Made by a program: the position numbers and the translations under genes
Shown: one piece after another, positions 18,264 through 28,259 of the stretch
How positions within the stretch are numbered: position 1 is the first letter of the stretch
How the letters are laid out: the number at the start of each line of letters is the position of its first letter
The notes under the pieces: generated by a model
What the model was told of the DNA's origin: nothing
Seen by the model: only the letters and a program-made list of their open reading frames with translations
The model's database searches: none
Source of the DNA: Proteobacteria bacterium UBA1844
GTDB taxonomy: Bacteria > Pseudomonadota > Gammaproteobacteria > Steroidobacterales > Woeseiaceae
Reading direction: 5' to 3'
DNA: 64,000 bases
Assembly (NCBI GenBank): GCA_002338615.1
Contig: DDIS01000215.1
Coordinates: forward strand, 17,760-81,759

Positions 18264-18652
18264 GCGCTGCCACCTGCAAGGACTTCACCCAGCACGCGAA
18301 AAGCGCCTTTCTCGACGCTGCCAAGATTGCTCTCGGTCGCGAGAAACGTAAGCACTAATTCTTTTCTCTTATCAAGCGCTGTTACCGGCTCGTTGAACAC
18401 CAGTGTCAAGGTGTTGCCAAGCAGACGTGCCTCTTGCAGCAGATCGTGGCCACCAAGTTGCTTTTCGTTGATTTCAACGTAGATTGATTCGTCAAAGTCT
18501 TCTTCGACGGTGCGCATGATCAACACATAGTCTTCGATATCACCGTGTTCGGATGTGCGCGCAAACAACAGCATTGTCGCATTGTCCCGAACGTCGAATG
18601 CGACTGTATCGTAAACCAGCTTCCTGGGCACCGCACTCTCCGCATCGGACAC
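18260..18652 (-). CDS. Uncharacterised 130-residue protein
   Basis: Read from a GTG at 18652, just after the acyltransferase stop. The sequence is soluble and beta-rich with acidic patches (SEHGDIEDYVLIMRTVEEDFD, then SIYVEINEKQLGG) and no signal or membrane span. The YVEINEKQ-GG stretch is faintly like Imm10-type immunity proteins, but no toxin gene is near and I do not rely on it. The frame is open to 18871, but the extra part is antisense-like over the acyltransferase. It overlaps the GIY-YIG gene by 4 bp. Confidence 0.6.
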   Translation of the reverse strand: MSDAESAVPRKLVYDTVAFDVRDNATMLLFARTSEHGDIEDYVLIMRTVEEDFDESIYVEINEKQLGGHDLLQEARLLGNTLTLVFNEPVTALDKRKELVLTFLATESNLGSVEKGAFRVLGEVLAGGSA

Positions 18653-18663
18653 CGGAGCCCAGT

Positions 18664-19572
18664 CTACGCCAGCGGGCCGGCAGATTGCGAATTGCCGCGC
18701 ATCGACTCGATGCGCTGGTCTTTCGCACGCCAGAGGTCGCTGAGCCATTGGTGCATTCTGCGCCGAAACTCGCGATCCTCCTCGTAATTGCCGGCGAGCA
18801 GGAAGGACTCGACCTGCAGCACCTGGACATCCATGCGCATATTGACCCGCTCGCCACAGCACATCGCCCAAAATTCAGGTACTCCGTCCGGGTACACGAT
18901 CGTTACATCGAGAATTTTGTCGAATAGTTCACCCATCGAGCCAAGTGCCACCGCTATGCCGCCAGCCCTGGGGCTAAGGAGATTTGCATAGGGCGACTTG
19001 CGTGCGTCGCGCTTGGTCTCGCTAAAGCGAGTGCCTTCGATAAAATTAATCACCGTCGTCGGCGTGTGGCGAAATTTTTCGCACGCCTTGCGCGTGGCCT
19101 CCAGATCATTGCCCTTTTGCTCGGGATGTTTTGCCAGGTACGACGGTGAGTGCCGCTTCATGAACGGCATATCAAACGCCCACCACGCGACGCCCAGAAC
19201 GGGGAACCAGATCAGTTCCTGCTTGATGAAGAACTTCAGAAACGGAATGCGTCGATTAAAAACAGTCTGCAACACGATAATGTCGACCCAGGTCTGGTGA
19301 TTCGCAAGTACCAGGTACCAACCCTCTTTCTGCAAACCGTCGAGCCCGACAGCGCTCCACTGCATGGAGCCGCTGCCCGCCAGTACCAGACGGTTCACGC
19401 TGACCCAGTTTTCGCCCAGCCACATCAGTATGCGAGTAAGTGCCCGTCTGAATGCGGCGATCGGCACCAGCAATTTGACGATGGCGAGGAGGAATATAGG
19501 GGTGAACCAGATCAGTGTGTTGACCGTCAGTGCGGCAAATACCAGCACGCCGCGACAGTTGCGCAGAACGGA
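18664..19572 (-). CDS. PlsC-type lysophospholipid acyltransferase (YihG-like)
   Basis: 302 aa from a TTG at 19572 that has GGAG 6 nt upstream; the N-terminus then reads [19 protein letters not shown], the expected membrane anchor. The acyltransferase motifs NHQTWVD (motif I) and EGTR (motif III) are present, with [13 protein letters not shown] between. This longer, membrane-anchored type resembles YihG/YcfV-like acyltransferases rather than short PlsC. It would transfer acyl chains to lysophospholipid in the inner membrane. The frame is open to 19893, but the extension overlaps the folD promoter region and lacks family resemblance. Confidence 0.87.
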   Translation of the reverse strand, partial: SVLRNCRGVLVFAALTVNTLIWFTPIFLLAIVKLLVPIAAFRRALTRILMWLGENWVSVNRLVLAGSGSMQWSAVGLDGLQKEGWYLVLANHQTWVDIIVLQTVFNRRIPFLKFFIKQELIWFPVLGVAWWAFDMPFMKRHSPSYLAKHPEQKGNDLEATRKACEKFRHTPTTVINFIEGTRFSETKRDARKSPYANLLSPRAGGIAVALGSMGELFDKILDVTIVYPDGVPEFWAMCCGERVNMRMDVQVLQVESFLLAGNYEEDREFRRRMHQWLSDLWRAKDQRIESMRGNSQSAGPLA

Positions 19573-19771
19573 CTTCAAAGGCGACTCCGTATGGCGATCA
19601 GACAGGCTGCGTATTCTAGCAGCCCTGAGTCCGACAGGCTGCTGGCCCGGACTATTCATGAACCGGCGACACCGGATTCTGCGGTGCGCACGTGACAGGC
19701 ATGCAGCAGCAACGGTACCATGCGTCGCACCCGCGCCCTGGCATGCCTCCTCGACAAGGAAAAACGAGCAA

Positions 19772-20668
19772 ATGACGACAGCGATCCGTATTGACGGCAA
19801 AGCCAGGGCCGCCGAATTGTCTGCCCACATCAGTGCGGACACCGCGAGGCTCGTGCAACAACACGGCATTACGCCCGGACTCGCCGTGCTCATCGTTGGC
19901 GAAGACCCGGCCAGCCAGGTCTACGTGCGGAACAAGAAACGCACGGCTGAAGCCTGCGGTTTTTATTCCGTGCAGCATACGCTTGCGGCGGACACCAGCG
20001 AAGCCGAGGTCATCAAGCTGATCGCGAGTCTCAACGCAGACGATTCCGTACACGGCATACTGGTCCAGTTGCCGCTACCGCCGCAGCTTGACGAAAAGCG
20101 CATCACACAGTCTGTTGTGCCGCAGAAGGACGTCGACGGATTCCACTACGTTAACATCGGCAAACTGACGGCAGGCGATACCGATGATGCGTTCGTACCC
20201 TGCACGCCGGCCGGCTGCATGCTCATGATTGAAGAGCAACTGGGCAAAGACTTATCGGGCAAGCGGGCCGTCGTTGTCGGGCGGTCCAATATTGTTGGCA
20301 AGCCAATGGCCAGCCTGCTGCTCGCTGCCAACGCAACGGTAACGATTGCGCACAGCAGGACGCGCGATCTTCCGGCCCTTACTCGAGAGGCAGATATTCT
20401 GGTCGCCGCAGTCGGGCGCGCGCACATGGTACAAGGCGACTGGATCAAACCCGGGGCGGTGGTTATTGACGTCGGTATCAACCGGGTCGAAGCCAGCGAA
20501 GCCGGCGACACGGTGTCGAGACTGACTGGTGACGTGGATTTTGCAGCGGCGATGCAACACGCGGCCGCCGTCACTCCGGTGCCAGGAGGTGTTGGGCCTA
20601 TGACCATTGCCATGCTGATGGCCAATACGCTGCGCGCCGCGCAGCTGACCCGGCAGCGGATGAAATAG
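19772..20668 (+). CDS. folD: Methylenetetrahydrofolate dehydrogenase/cyclohydrolase
   Basis: 298 aa. Interconverts methylene-, methenyl- and formyl-tetrahydrofolate with NADP. Signature segments are [15 protein letters not shown] (catalytic Lys region), GILVQLPLP, the nucleotide-binding [11 protein letters not shown] and the C-terminal [10 protein letters not shown]. The ATG at 19772 matches the family N-terminus and is preceded by AAGGA; the frame is open further upstream to 19364 but that part is antisense to the acyltransferase. mtnA follows at once. Confidence 0.97.
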   Translation: MTTAIRIDGKARAAELSAHISADTARLVQQHGITPGLAVLIVGEDPASQVYVRNKKRTAEACGFYSVQHTLAADTSEAEVIKLIASLNADDSVHGILVQLPLPPQLDEKRITQSVVPQKDVDGFHYVNIGKLTAGDTDDAFVPCTPAGCMLMIEEQLGKDLSGKRAVVVGRSNIVGKPMASLLLAANATVTIAHSRTRDLPALTREADILVAAVGRAHMVQGDWIKPGAVVIDVGINRVEASEAGDTVSRLTGDVDFAAAMQHAAAVTPVPGGVGPMTIAMLMANTLRAAQLTRQRMK

Positions 20669-21760
20669 GTGCCCGGGCAAGGCGATGATTTTCGCACCAT
20701 CTGGCTGAGCCCCGCCGATGATGCCATCGTACAGATCATTGATCAGCGGCGACTGCCGCACGAGTATCGGGAACTGGAATTAAGGCACTGGCAGGATGGC
20801 CTCTCGGCCATCAACGATATGGCCGTTCGCGGCGCGCCACTGATCGGTGCCACGGCCGCCTGGAGTCTTTACCTCGCAGCCCGGACCGGCGGCAGGAGCG
20901 AAACAGAGCGCGCAGCGACCGAACTGCTGAAGTCGCGCCCCACCGCAGTGAACCTTGCCTGGGCCGTGAAGCGCGTGCGCAGAGCAATGGAATCATTACC
21001 GGCGGACGCTGACCTCGCGGCCGCAATACGCGAAGAGGCCGAAGCAATCTGCAATGAAGACATCGATATCAGCCTTGGCATCGGCCACCACGGCCTGGAA
21101 TTGATACGGGACATTGCCCGGCAAAAGAGCGGGCCCGTCAATATACTCACGCACTGCAACGCCGGTGCGCTCGCAACAATCAACTGGGGTACAGCGACGG
21201 CACCGATTTACCTGGCACAAAAAGAGGCGATCGATGTACACGTCTGGGTCGATGAGACACGGCCGAGAAACCAGGGTTCGCAGTTGACAGCCTGGGAGCT
21301 TGGCCAGCGCGGCGTATCACATACCCTGATCGTCGACAATGCAGGAGGCCACCTGATGCAGCATGGCCAGGTGGACCTTGTCATTACAGGAACTGACCGG
21401 ACCACGCGCACGGGCGACGTCGCGAACAAGATCGGTACCTATCTGAAAGCACTCGCCGCGCACGACAATGACATCCCGTTTTACGTTGCGCTGCCATCCA
21501 CGACAATCGACTGGGATATTCGGGATGGGCTGCAGGAAATACCGATTGAACAGCGCGACACCCGCGAGGTGTCGCACATCGTCGGTGAACTGGATGGCAG
21601 AATCGTACTGGTCAATACGACTGCAAATAATACCCCGATCAGCAACTACGCATTTGATGTCACGCCGGCACGCCTGGTCACCGGCCTGATTACAGAGCGC
21701 GGCGTGTGTGCCGCAAGCGAGGAAGGTTTACTCGCGCTTTTTCCAGAGCACGCGAGCTAG
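20669..21760 (+). CDS. mtnA: S-methyl-5-thioribose-1-phosphate isomerase
   Basis: 363 aa from a GTG placed directly after the folD stop. Converts methylthioribose-1-phosphate to methylthioribulose-1-phosphate in methionine salvage. The catalytic Cys and Asp motifs are present: LTHCNAGALAT and ITGTDRTTRTGDVANKIGT. MAVRGAPLIG near the N-terminus is also diagnostic. No other mtn gene lies in the window, so the rest of the pathway must be elsewhere. Confidence 0.95.
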   Translation: MPGQGDDFRTIWLSPADDAIVQIIDQRRLPHEYRELELRHWQDGLSAINDMAVRGAPLIGATAAWSLYLAARTGGRSETERAATELLKSRPTAVNLAWAVKRVRRAMESLPADADLAAAIREEAEAICNEDIDISLGIGHHGLELIRDIARQKSGPVNILTHCNAGALATINWGTATAPIYLAQKEAIDVHVWVDETRPRNQGSQLTAWELGQRGVSHTLIVDNAGGHLMQHGQVDLVITGTDRTTRTGDVANKIGTYLKALAAHDNDIPFYVALPSTTIDWDIRDGLQEIPIEQRDTREVSHIVGELDGRIVLVNTTANNTPISNYAFDVTPARLVTGLITERGVCAASEEGLLALFPEHAS

Positions 21761-21768
21761 CCCCTGGC

Positions 21769-22143
21769 TCAGGCGTCCTGCACCGGCACGAGCGTGAAAC
21801 GAAACGTTCTGCAAGCCTTGATACCGGCGTCCCTGACCCCTTTCGCGAGCGGCATATAGCTCGATGCCTTGACCGCAAGAATCGCGGGCTTTTCAAAGAC
21901 GCGGTTTGAGCTTTTGCGCACTGCAACCCGGTAAGGCCTGCCTTTTCGGTCGATGTGATAGCAGACCTGTACCTCGCCCTCGAGGCGGTCACGACGCGCC
22001 CGCGCCGGATATACAGGGATGATGGTTTTCACAGGAGTCCTGTCTGCGTTCCCGTCCAGGACCTCATCGACCGACGGTTCCTCCGCGGCAAGCAAGGCTG
22101 GCCACAACAACGCAGCCAGCAACATGGCACGGGGCCTAGTCAC
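21769..22143 (-). CDS. Periplasmic TonB C-terminal-domain protein
   Basis: 124 aa from a GTG at 22143, inside the end of the TPR gene; this start gives a signal peptide MTRPRAMLLAALLWPALLAA. The rest is a single TonB-like C-terminal domain (TIIPVYPARARRDRLEGEVQVCYHI, then FEKPAILAVKASSYMPL). It lacks the N-terminal membrane anchor that stays in the inner membrane and the proline-rich spacer of true TonB, so it is not an energiser. Such secreted TonB-domain proteins are often paired with TPR proteins, as here. Confidence 0.75.
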   Translation of the reverse strand: MTRPRAMLLAALLWPALLAAEEPSVDEVLDGNADRTPVKTIIPVYPARARRDRLEGEVQVCYHIDRKGRPYRVAVRKSSNRVFEKPAILAVKASSYMPLAKGVRDAGIKACRTFRFTLVPVQDA

Positions 22144-22660
22144 CGGTATCTCGACGATCGTCGATCTCGATATTGGGCACAACCGGCTCCGTCGCATCCA
22201 TGTACACGGCACGCGCTGCCTGTACCGATCTCGAATTGGGCGCAATTTCCTCGGCCAGTTCAAGATCGGCTTTTGCAGCGCTGTATTGTTCGAGCATGAT
22301 ATAGACGAGCAGGCGATTGTTAAGGGCGCGCCAGTTGCGCGCGTTTATCGTGAGCGCTTCATTGCAATAGTCGAGCGCCGTTTCCCACTGCTTGAGCCGG
22401 AGATAGCCTGCACAAAGATTGGAATAACCTGCCTGCCGCTCACGATCGTTGAATGCCCGGTCGAGCCCAAGCCGGGTCAGGCGTATCCCTTCCTGGTAGT
22501 CGCCGGCCAACAATGCGTGCGCCCCATCGGCGAGCTCCCGATTCGCGGGTCCGAGCACCGTTTTCGCGCCAGTGTCTGTGCTCTGGTCGCCCGCACCGAG
22601 CAACGGGATACCAATGCTGAGCAGCAGCACCGCCGCGAGAAATTGCTGCAGTCGTTTCAT
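22136..22660 (-). CDS. Secreted TPR-repeat protein
   Basis: 174 aa from the ATG at 22660 (MKRLQQFLAAVLLLSIGIPLL, signal peptide). Three TPR-like helical pairs follow, including AGYSNLCAGYLRLKQWETALDYCNEAL and the next unit AKADLELAEEIAPNS. The stop lies inside the TonB-domain gene (8-bp overlap), so the two are coupled and probably act together in the periplasm. Function unknown. Confidence 0.75.
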   Translation of the reverse strand: MKRLQQFLAAVLLLSIGIPLLGAGDQSTDTGAKTVLGPANRELADGAHALLAGDYQEGIRLTRLGLDRAFNDRERQAGYSNLCAGYLRLKQWETALDYCNEALTINARNWRALNNRLLVYIMLEQYSAAKADLELAEEIAPNSRSVQAARAVYMDATEPVVPNIEIDDRRDTGD

Positions 22661-22727
22661 AGCCACTGGAATTCGACCGCAGCGCTGACCGCAAGTTCGT
22701 CGTGGCCCCACAAGCACGGGGACCGGC

Positions 22728-23156
22728 TCAGGTCGCGATATAGCGCTCCAGTTGCTGAATTTCCTCCTGCTGATCCGCGATAATGGCCTGCACCAGGTCA
22801 CCTATCGAGATCATGGCCACCACCTTGCCACTTTCAACGACGGGCAAGTGCCGGCATTTCTTCACAGTCATAACCTCCATACAGGATATCGCCGTCGCTT
22901 CCGGCGATGTGGTCATGACATTGGTCGTCATGATATCGGCCACCTTCGTCTTGTCCGATGCGCGGCCTTTGATGATCACCTTGCGCGCATAGTCCCGCTC
23001 CGTAATGATACCGAGCAGTTGGTCGTTCTCCATGACAACCAGTGAACCGATCGCCTTTTCGGCCATCAGTTTGATGGCTTCAAGCACCGATGCTTCGGGC
23101 GCAATTGACATGACGTACCTGCCCTTGGAATCGAGCAGTTGCTGTACCAGTTTCAT
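22728..23156 (-). CDS. Twin CBS-domain protein
   Basis: 142 aa made of two CBS motifs (about 10-65 and 75-130; VLEAIKLMAEKAIGSLVV and AISCMEVMTVKKCRHLPVV) with no other domain. Stand-alone CBS proteins of this type bind adenine nucleotides and may modulate a partner. A strong ribosome-binding site, GGGGAG, lies 6 nt before the ATG. A TAGAAT -10-like box lies upstream in 23157-23315, which otherwise holds no gene. Confidence 0.88.
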   Translation of the reverse strand: MKLVQQLLDSKGRYVMSIAPEASVLEAIKLMAEKAIGSLVVMENDQLLGIITERDYARKVIIKGRASDKTKVADIMTTNVMTTSPEATAISCMEVMTVKKCRHLPVVESGKVVAMISIGDLVQAIIADQQEEIQQLERYIAT

Positions 23157-23315
23157 AGGCGTCTCCCCTTTATCTGGTAGCGCGGCTGGAGCGCCGGAAC
23201 CAACCAGACCCTGAGCTTATTCTAGCAGGCTCCGCGACCAGCGCTTGCGGCGCCACGCCGACAGCGAGAAAAGGGTTAAAATCAGCTACTTGATTTCGGG
23301 CGGAGCTCCAGAGCC

Positions 23316-23591
23316 TCAGCCCTCGGAGCGGGCTGCGCCGCGCTCGCGCTTCTGAACGACGATAATATCGCGGTTCTCCTTGAACACGAATTCGTCTGCA
23401 CGCCTGCGATCAGGCGCAGCGTCATGGATGCTGCCGTGGCTGCCCGCAGTGCCGCCAGCCTCGACGTCGCCAAATGCTGTCAGAGCGGCATCCCGATGAT
23501 AGGTGGAATCCCTGCCCTGTTCCTGCATTCCCGCTGAACCGGCACCGGCCAGGCTCGCCAGGAACATGGCCATTACAATAAAGCCGCGCAT
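23316..23591 (-). CDS. Small secreted protein of unknown function
   Basis: 91 aa with a signal peptide (MRGFIVMAMFLASLAGAGSA) and a hydrophilic mature part rich in Gly, Asp and Arg, ending in charged residues (DIIVVQKRERGAARSEG). No recognised domain or cysteine pair. AGAGAA precedes the ATG. It could be a short periplasmic protein. Confidence 0.5.
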   Translation of the reverse strand: MRGFIVMAMFLASLAGAGSAGMQEQGRDSTYHRDAALTAFGDVEAGGTAGSHGSIHDAAPDRRRADEFVFKENRDIIVVQKRERGAARSEG

Positions 23592-23674
23592 TATTTTCTC
23601 TTTGCATTACAAACCTGGTATTTCTTAGACGCACGGCGGCCAGGTTTGGTTGCAACGGCGATTGCGGTGTGGTT

Positions 23675-24691
23675 TCAAGTGCCCGGCGTCGCGATAATTT
23701 TAGCCAGCGTTGCGCGGCTGATGTTCGCCCCGCAAACGAGTATCACAATATTCTGACCAGCAAACCGCTCTGCTACGTTCAGGAATCCGCCGATCGCCAC
23801 GCCTGCCGCCCCTTCGATAAGCTGGTGTTCCACATCCATATAGCGGCATACGGCTCGTGCGATATCAAGTTCGTTGACGAGAACGAACTCGTCTACCAAC
23901 TCGCGGCACAGGTCGAATGTAATAGCGCCCGCCTCAATTCCGCCTGCGGTTCCATCCGACAATGTGGCTTTGCCCGGTCGCTCTACAATTCGACCGGCTC
24001 GCAAGGATTCGTACATCACTGCGGAATTCGCAGGCTGGCAGCCGAAAAGCAGCGCATCGGGTCGCGCTTCCCTGATAACGCTGCCGACACCGCTGATCAG
24101 GCCGCCACCGCCGACCGCAATAAAAATCGCGTCCACGGCTGGCAACTGCCTGACGATCTCGATCCCGCAACTTCCCTGCCCGGCTACGACTTCCGCGTCG
24201 TTGTATGGCGAGACGTAGTACATGCCTTTTGCCGCGGCGAAATCACGCGCATGAATTTCCGTATCCAGCCCGTCTGTTCCAAAAAAACGGACTTCACAGC
24301 CGCAGGCACGAATCGCAGCCACTTTTACATCCGACGTGTTCTCCGGGACGAAAATAACCCCGCTTATCCCGAGCTTCTGCATTGCGAACGCCAGCGCGGC
24401 ACCGTGATTGCCACTCGATGCTGCAACACAACCCGCTTGCCGCTCGGCCTCCTGCAGGGTAAGCAGCCTGTTAAACGCACCGCGCAACTTGAATGATCCG
24501 GTGTATTGCAGATTCTCCTGCTTGAAGTAGACATTCGCGCCGCTCGCGGCGCTGAATTGTGCGGAGAAAGCCAGAGGTGTCTCGCGCACATGCAGAGCAA
24601 TGCGTTCGCTGGCCGCGCGTGCGGCACGTGCAGTTTGTTGCACCTGAGCCGTCATGGCCTTCGCGCCCGGACCGGGACCTGTCAATTTCAT
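23675..24691 (-). CDS. PLP-dependent threonine/serine dehydratase-like enzyme
   Basis: 338 aa, fold type II PLP enzyme. The PLP lysine is in YTGSFKLRGAF (about residue 67), the phosphate loop is VGGGGLISG, and SSGNHGAALAFA is the substrate loop. It matches catabolic threonine dehydratase (TdcB) and serine racemase in length, without the ACT regulatory domain of IlvA. A second ATG (24655) could be the true start. It begins two bases after the tamB stop, so is likely co-transcribed, though the link is not obvious. Confidence 0.87.
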   Translation of the reverse strand: MKLTGPGPGAKAMTAQVQQTARAARAASERIALHVRETPLAFSAQFSAASGANVYFKQENLQYTGSFKLRGAFNRLLTLQEAERQAGCVAASSGNHGAALAFAMQKLGISGVIFVPENTSDVKVAAIRACGCEVRFFGTDGLDTEIHARDFAAAKGMYYVSPYNDAEVVAGQGSCGIEIVRQLPAVDAIFIAVGGGGLISGVGSVIREARPDALLFGCQPANSAVMYESLRAGRIVERPGKATLSDGTAGGIEAGAITFDLCRELVDEFVLVNELDIARAVCRYMDVEHQLIEGAAGVAIGGFLNVAERFAGQNIVILVCGANISRATLAKIIATPGT

Positions 24692-24692
24692 G

Positions 24693-27600
24693 TCAGCGAT
24701 CGATCCGGTAGATTAAATCTATGCCGGATTCCTTCTGTGCGGAGGTGGCCTTGATACCGAAGCCTTTGGAAAGATCGTAGCGAGCGCTGATAATATTCTC
24801 CTGGTCAAATAATCCAACACCGTAACTGACAAACAGCTTTGGTGCGATGTAAGTGCCGAAGTCGATCGCTCCCACACCCTGGTCGAGATCGAAATCGCTT
24901 CCCGTTACGAGCAAGGTCAGCGCACGCTCCTCAGTGGTGCGCGGCTCCGTGTAGGCCTCGACCGTCGGATTTTTCACGGTGCCATCGATCAGAATACCCG
25001 CCCGCTTGATCAGCGAGTTACCAAAGATATCCCGTTCCGCCCGGATCCTTAAGTGCGGGTTGTTCGCCGGTACCTTTGGAAAGCGAATCAAGCCTTCCGT
25101 TATTTTCAAAACCTGGCCATACGCCTGCACATCGCCGGTCAACTCGTAGCGGCCGTTCGCGACCGGCACCAACGAGTCCTTCCACTCGAACGTTGTCGTA
25201 CCTTTCACCTTCGCACGGGCTACATCCAGATCGACCACGACATCGTCGCCAAGCCCAACTTCGAGTTTTCCGGCCAGCTGCAGATTGCTGCTTTCATTCT
25301 CGTTGTTTGCTTCGGGCAATTCGCCCGCAACGATTACCACGTCGGGACTTGCCGACTGGCGCGTTGCAGGCAGGCTTTTCGGCGAAATCTTTGCGTGCGG
25401 AATGAGAACCTTGCCATTGATGCTCAATACACCATCGACAAAGCCAACTGTAACATCCGCATCCGCGGTAGCTTCGACATCGGGTACATTAATCACCGTG
25501 AGATTCGTTCCGTGCAGTTCCACCTGCAATCCGGATTGCCCCGCGTCGAGATAGTTGCCCCGTGTCTCGATTCTGCCGAGGCCTGCCCCTGCGCGAAAGC
25601 TGCCGTCGATCTCGAAACTCCGGTCTTCATCAAACCGGCTGTTGATTTGTAATTCCGTGATGGACAGACCCAGCGGCCGGTAGTTGATAGCCGCATCCTG
25701 CAAGCGCACATCGCCACTCGCGAGTGGCGATGCCACTGTTCCCGAAAGCACTACATCACCTCGCAGGCGTCCGGTCGACCTGTCGATTGCGGGCACGAAG
25801 ACCTGCAATAAGCCTAAATTGTCGGCGGCAATACTGATTCGGCCCGCTATGTCGCTGGCGACGACGTCCGTAAGATCGGCCAGCGTAAACTCGCCGTCAA
25901 TGCTACCCGTACCGGGCAGTGGCAGATGCAGTTCGCCATCCAGCAAAACACCGTCACGGATATCCAGCTGCACCGTGCCCGTATCTGTTGCGATCGCAAA
26001 ATCATCCCGTTCTGCGCTGCGTATGGTACCCGGTGAGATCCGGATATCCGCGCCGCCCGTTACTTTCAGGTCAGCAGATCTGTGCCAGTCGACCGCTCCC
26101 GTAACACGTTGATCAAATACGTAGCCCGTCGCCATGACCTGATTGACATGATTGACCGGAAAATCCTCGACCTCGGCCAGCAGATCCAGACTCTGGTTTG
26201 CGACCCATGCTGCCTCGGCGCAAACACTTGAACCGAATACGCCTGCGAAACAAAAGCGGTCCACGCGCGCCTTGTCGGCGGCGACCTGTACCGCCACCGG
26301 CTGCGTAAGATGCATCATGCGATGCTCCGGCCCCGTAATTTCCAGCGATCGCACAGTGCCTTGCCATGTCGTCGGTTTCTGCGAATTTTGAAACGCGCCC
26401 GATAGAGTGAGATCCAGTACCTGGTCTGCGAAGCCGGCCTTGAGCACCGCGTTTTGCTCCTTACCCGTGGCATCAACATGGACCGTTACGTTCTCAAACA
26501 CCGTATTTGCGACCTTGAGTTGCCGGCTTTCGGCCACCAGGCTGAGCACCGGCCAATCGTCTCGCATGTGTAAGGTCCCGCTTGCACGCAGGTCGCCAGC
26601 GGCATGATCCTGGTAGAGGTCCAGTTGCTCGATGTGTGCATCGAACCTGACGCCAGCCGGTGAATCGAGGCTGCCATTCAAGGTGATTGCTGTACTGCCG
26701 TGCCGAATTTCAAAATCCCGCGCATTCAGTTGTTCCGCTGCAAAGCTGATACTACCGTTCGCAGTTAGCGGCCGGTCCTTGAACTCGCCCTTGACAGCTT
26801 TCAGGTTGGCGATCAGTTGCAGCGGCTCCAGCTGGCCGTGCGCGTCTACGTGACCGGACAACTCGCCAGCCCAGCCCGATTGCGGCCAGACGGTGCCAGG
26901 CTGTATTCCTGAGAGATCGAGCTCCACTGCGAAGGATCGTGCATTGCGCCAGCTTGCCGACACGTTTCCCGCGACCGTGCCACCCAGGACCTGGCCCTCT
27001 TTTATAACGGCACTTGCCGCATCCCGATTACCCTGACCCACCACACGAAACAGTCCGTCGTCTACACCGGCAGCAGCCAGTGCGAGCTCACCGTTAACGG
27101 TCCATTCGTCCAGTTTACCGGTCGCTTTCACGCTACCAGTCTGGCTCGCTACCTGGGCGTCTGTTGCACCAACTGGCCACGCCAGGTCTTGCCATTCAAG
27201 ATCCGCAGACAGGACCTGGCTGTCGAAATCAAGCCGGCCGCTTGCGACCAGCTCCGCAGTCGTGCCTGCAACCTGCAAAGTGGCATCGTGCAGGCGCAGC
27301 GCGTTGTTGTCGATGTCGATCGCAGCCGTACCGAGTACCGGATGCACTGCCGGCCAACTGTCGAGCCAGGCGTGCGGATCGAGGTGTTTGACATCAAGCT
27401 CCGCTGCCAGGTGAAATGCGGGTGCCCATCCCAAATCGCCGGTAGCGGATGCGGCCATTTGTCCACTTGAAGCCTGCAGGTGATCGAAATGGAGCGCTTG
27501 CAGTGAACCCGTGCCGCGGACAGAGCTTTTCAAGCTCTCGAGTCCCGATATTTTGACATTACCCTCGGCGCTGAAATCGTAGCTTTTCAATCCACCGGAC

Positions 27601-28259
27601 AGGCTCGCGCTCGCATCGACCCATTCGAGCGCCGCCCATTTTTCCAGCGCGCTGGCTACTTTAACTTGCAATTCGAATCTTTGTGGCTGTGCAAGCGTCA
27701 GGTATCCATTTGCTTGTGCGTGCTCGCGACCAGCAACCAGTTCGAGTTTCGCAATTTCAATTTGCTCGTGCCAGCGCCCCTCAAGTTGCGCCTCGTCAAT
27801 AGTGAACAGGGGGCCAGCCCCATTGCTCGAGAGCTGAATATCGGTAGCCTGCAGATCAATGACATCGAGTTGCAACGGCAACCGCAAACTCTCGAGCAAA
27901 ATTTCAATATCCGTGCCGGGGGCCTCATTTTCCCCCGCGCGCAAGTCAATACGAATACCGTCGGCACGGATATTGGCCACTGTCACGGCAAACGGCCAGC
28001 TCGCGACGGTTACGTGGGCAGAAATATCAACGACCGCAACCCGGACACTGTCATTTTCAAAATGAAAGTCGAGCAGCCGGATGCCATCGGCCAGGCTGCC
28101 GGATACGGATTCGACGCGCATTTGCTCGCCCAGCGCCTGCTCCGCGCGAGCGACAAGGAATTCAAGACCGCTGGTGGTGCGGGTCAGCCACCACCAGCCG
28201 CCGCCCACGACGAGCGTCAGGCAAAGGCCGGCCAGCAGCAGTGTCCGACGCCAGGTCAC
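24693..28259 (-). CDS. tamB: Translocation and assembly module subunit TamB
   Basis: 1188 aa. An N-terminal signal anchor (TLLLAGLCLTLVVGGGWWWL) is followed by a very long beta-helical stretch of DUF490/AsmA-like repeats spanning the periplasm, and the conserved C-terminal TamB domain (about 850-1188, ending with FDQENIISARYDLSKGFGIK). TamB works with TamA in outer-membrane protein insertion and/or phospholipid transport. The GTG start overlaps the tamA stop by 4 bp. Length is close to the E. coli protein (1259 aa). Confidence 0.93.
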   Translation of the reverse strand: MTWRRTLLLAGLCLTLVVGGGWWWLTRTTSGLEFLVARAEQALGEQMRVESVSGSLADGIRLLDFHFENDSVRVAVVDISAHVTVASWPFAVTVANIRADGIRIDLRAGENEAPGTDIEILLESLRLPLQLDVIDLQATDIQLSSNGAGPLFTIDEAQLEGRWHEQIEIAKLELVAGREHAQANGYLTLAQPQRFELQVKVASALEKWAALEWVDASASLSGGLKSYDFSAEGNVKISGLESLKSSVRGTGSLQALHFDHLQASSGQMAASATGDLGWAPAFHLAAELDVKHLDPHAWLDSWPAVHPVLGTAAIDIDNNALRLHDATLQVAGTTAELVASGRLDFDSQVLSADLEWQDLAWPVGATDAQVASQTGSVKATGKLDEWTVNGELALAAAGVDDGLFRVVGQGNRDAASAVIKEGQVLGGTVAGNVSASWRNARSFAVELDLSGIQPGTVWPQSGWAGELSGHVDAHGQLEPLQLIANLKAVKGEFKDRPLTANGSISFAAEQLNARDFEIRHGSTAITLNGSLDSPAGVRFDAHIEQLDLYQDHAAGDLRASGTLHMRDDWPVLSLVAESRQLKVANTVFENVTVHVDATGKEQNAVLKAGFADQVLDLTLSGAFQNSQKPTTWQGTVRSLEITGPEHRMMHLTQPVAVQVAADKARVDRFCFAGVFGSSVCAEAAWVANQSLDLLAEVEDFPVNHVNQVMATGYVFDQRVTGAVDWHRSADLKVTGGADIRISPGTIRSAERDDFAIATDTGTVQLDIRDGVLLDGELHLPLPGTGSIDGEFTLADLTDVVASDIAGRISIAADNLGLLQVFVPAIDRSTGRLRGDVVLSGTVASPLASGDVRLQDAAINYRPLGLSITELQINSRFDEDRSFEIDGSFRAGAGLGRIETRGNYLDAGQSGLQVELHGTNLTVINVPDVEATADADVTVGFVDGVLSINGKVLIPHAKISPKSLPATRQSASPDVVIVAGELPEANNENESSNLQLAGKLEVGLGDDVVVDLDVARAKVKGTTTFEWKDSLVPVANGRYELTGDVQAYGQVLKITEGLIRFPKVPANNPHLRIRAERDIFGNSLIKRAGILIDGTVKNPTVEAYTEPRTTEERALTLLVTGSDFDLDQGVGAIDFGTYIAPKLFVSYGVGLFDQENIISARYDLSKGFGIKATSAQKESGIDLIYRIDR

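Noticed and set aside
18652..18871. N-terminal extension of the 130-aa protein to 203 aa
   Set aside because: The extension lies wholly within the acyltransferase C-terminus and has shadow-like composition.
19364..19771. N-terminal extension of FolD
   Set aside because: Antisense to the acyltransferase and absent from FolD family proteins; the ATG at 19772 fits exactly.
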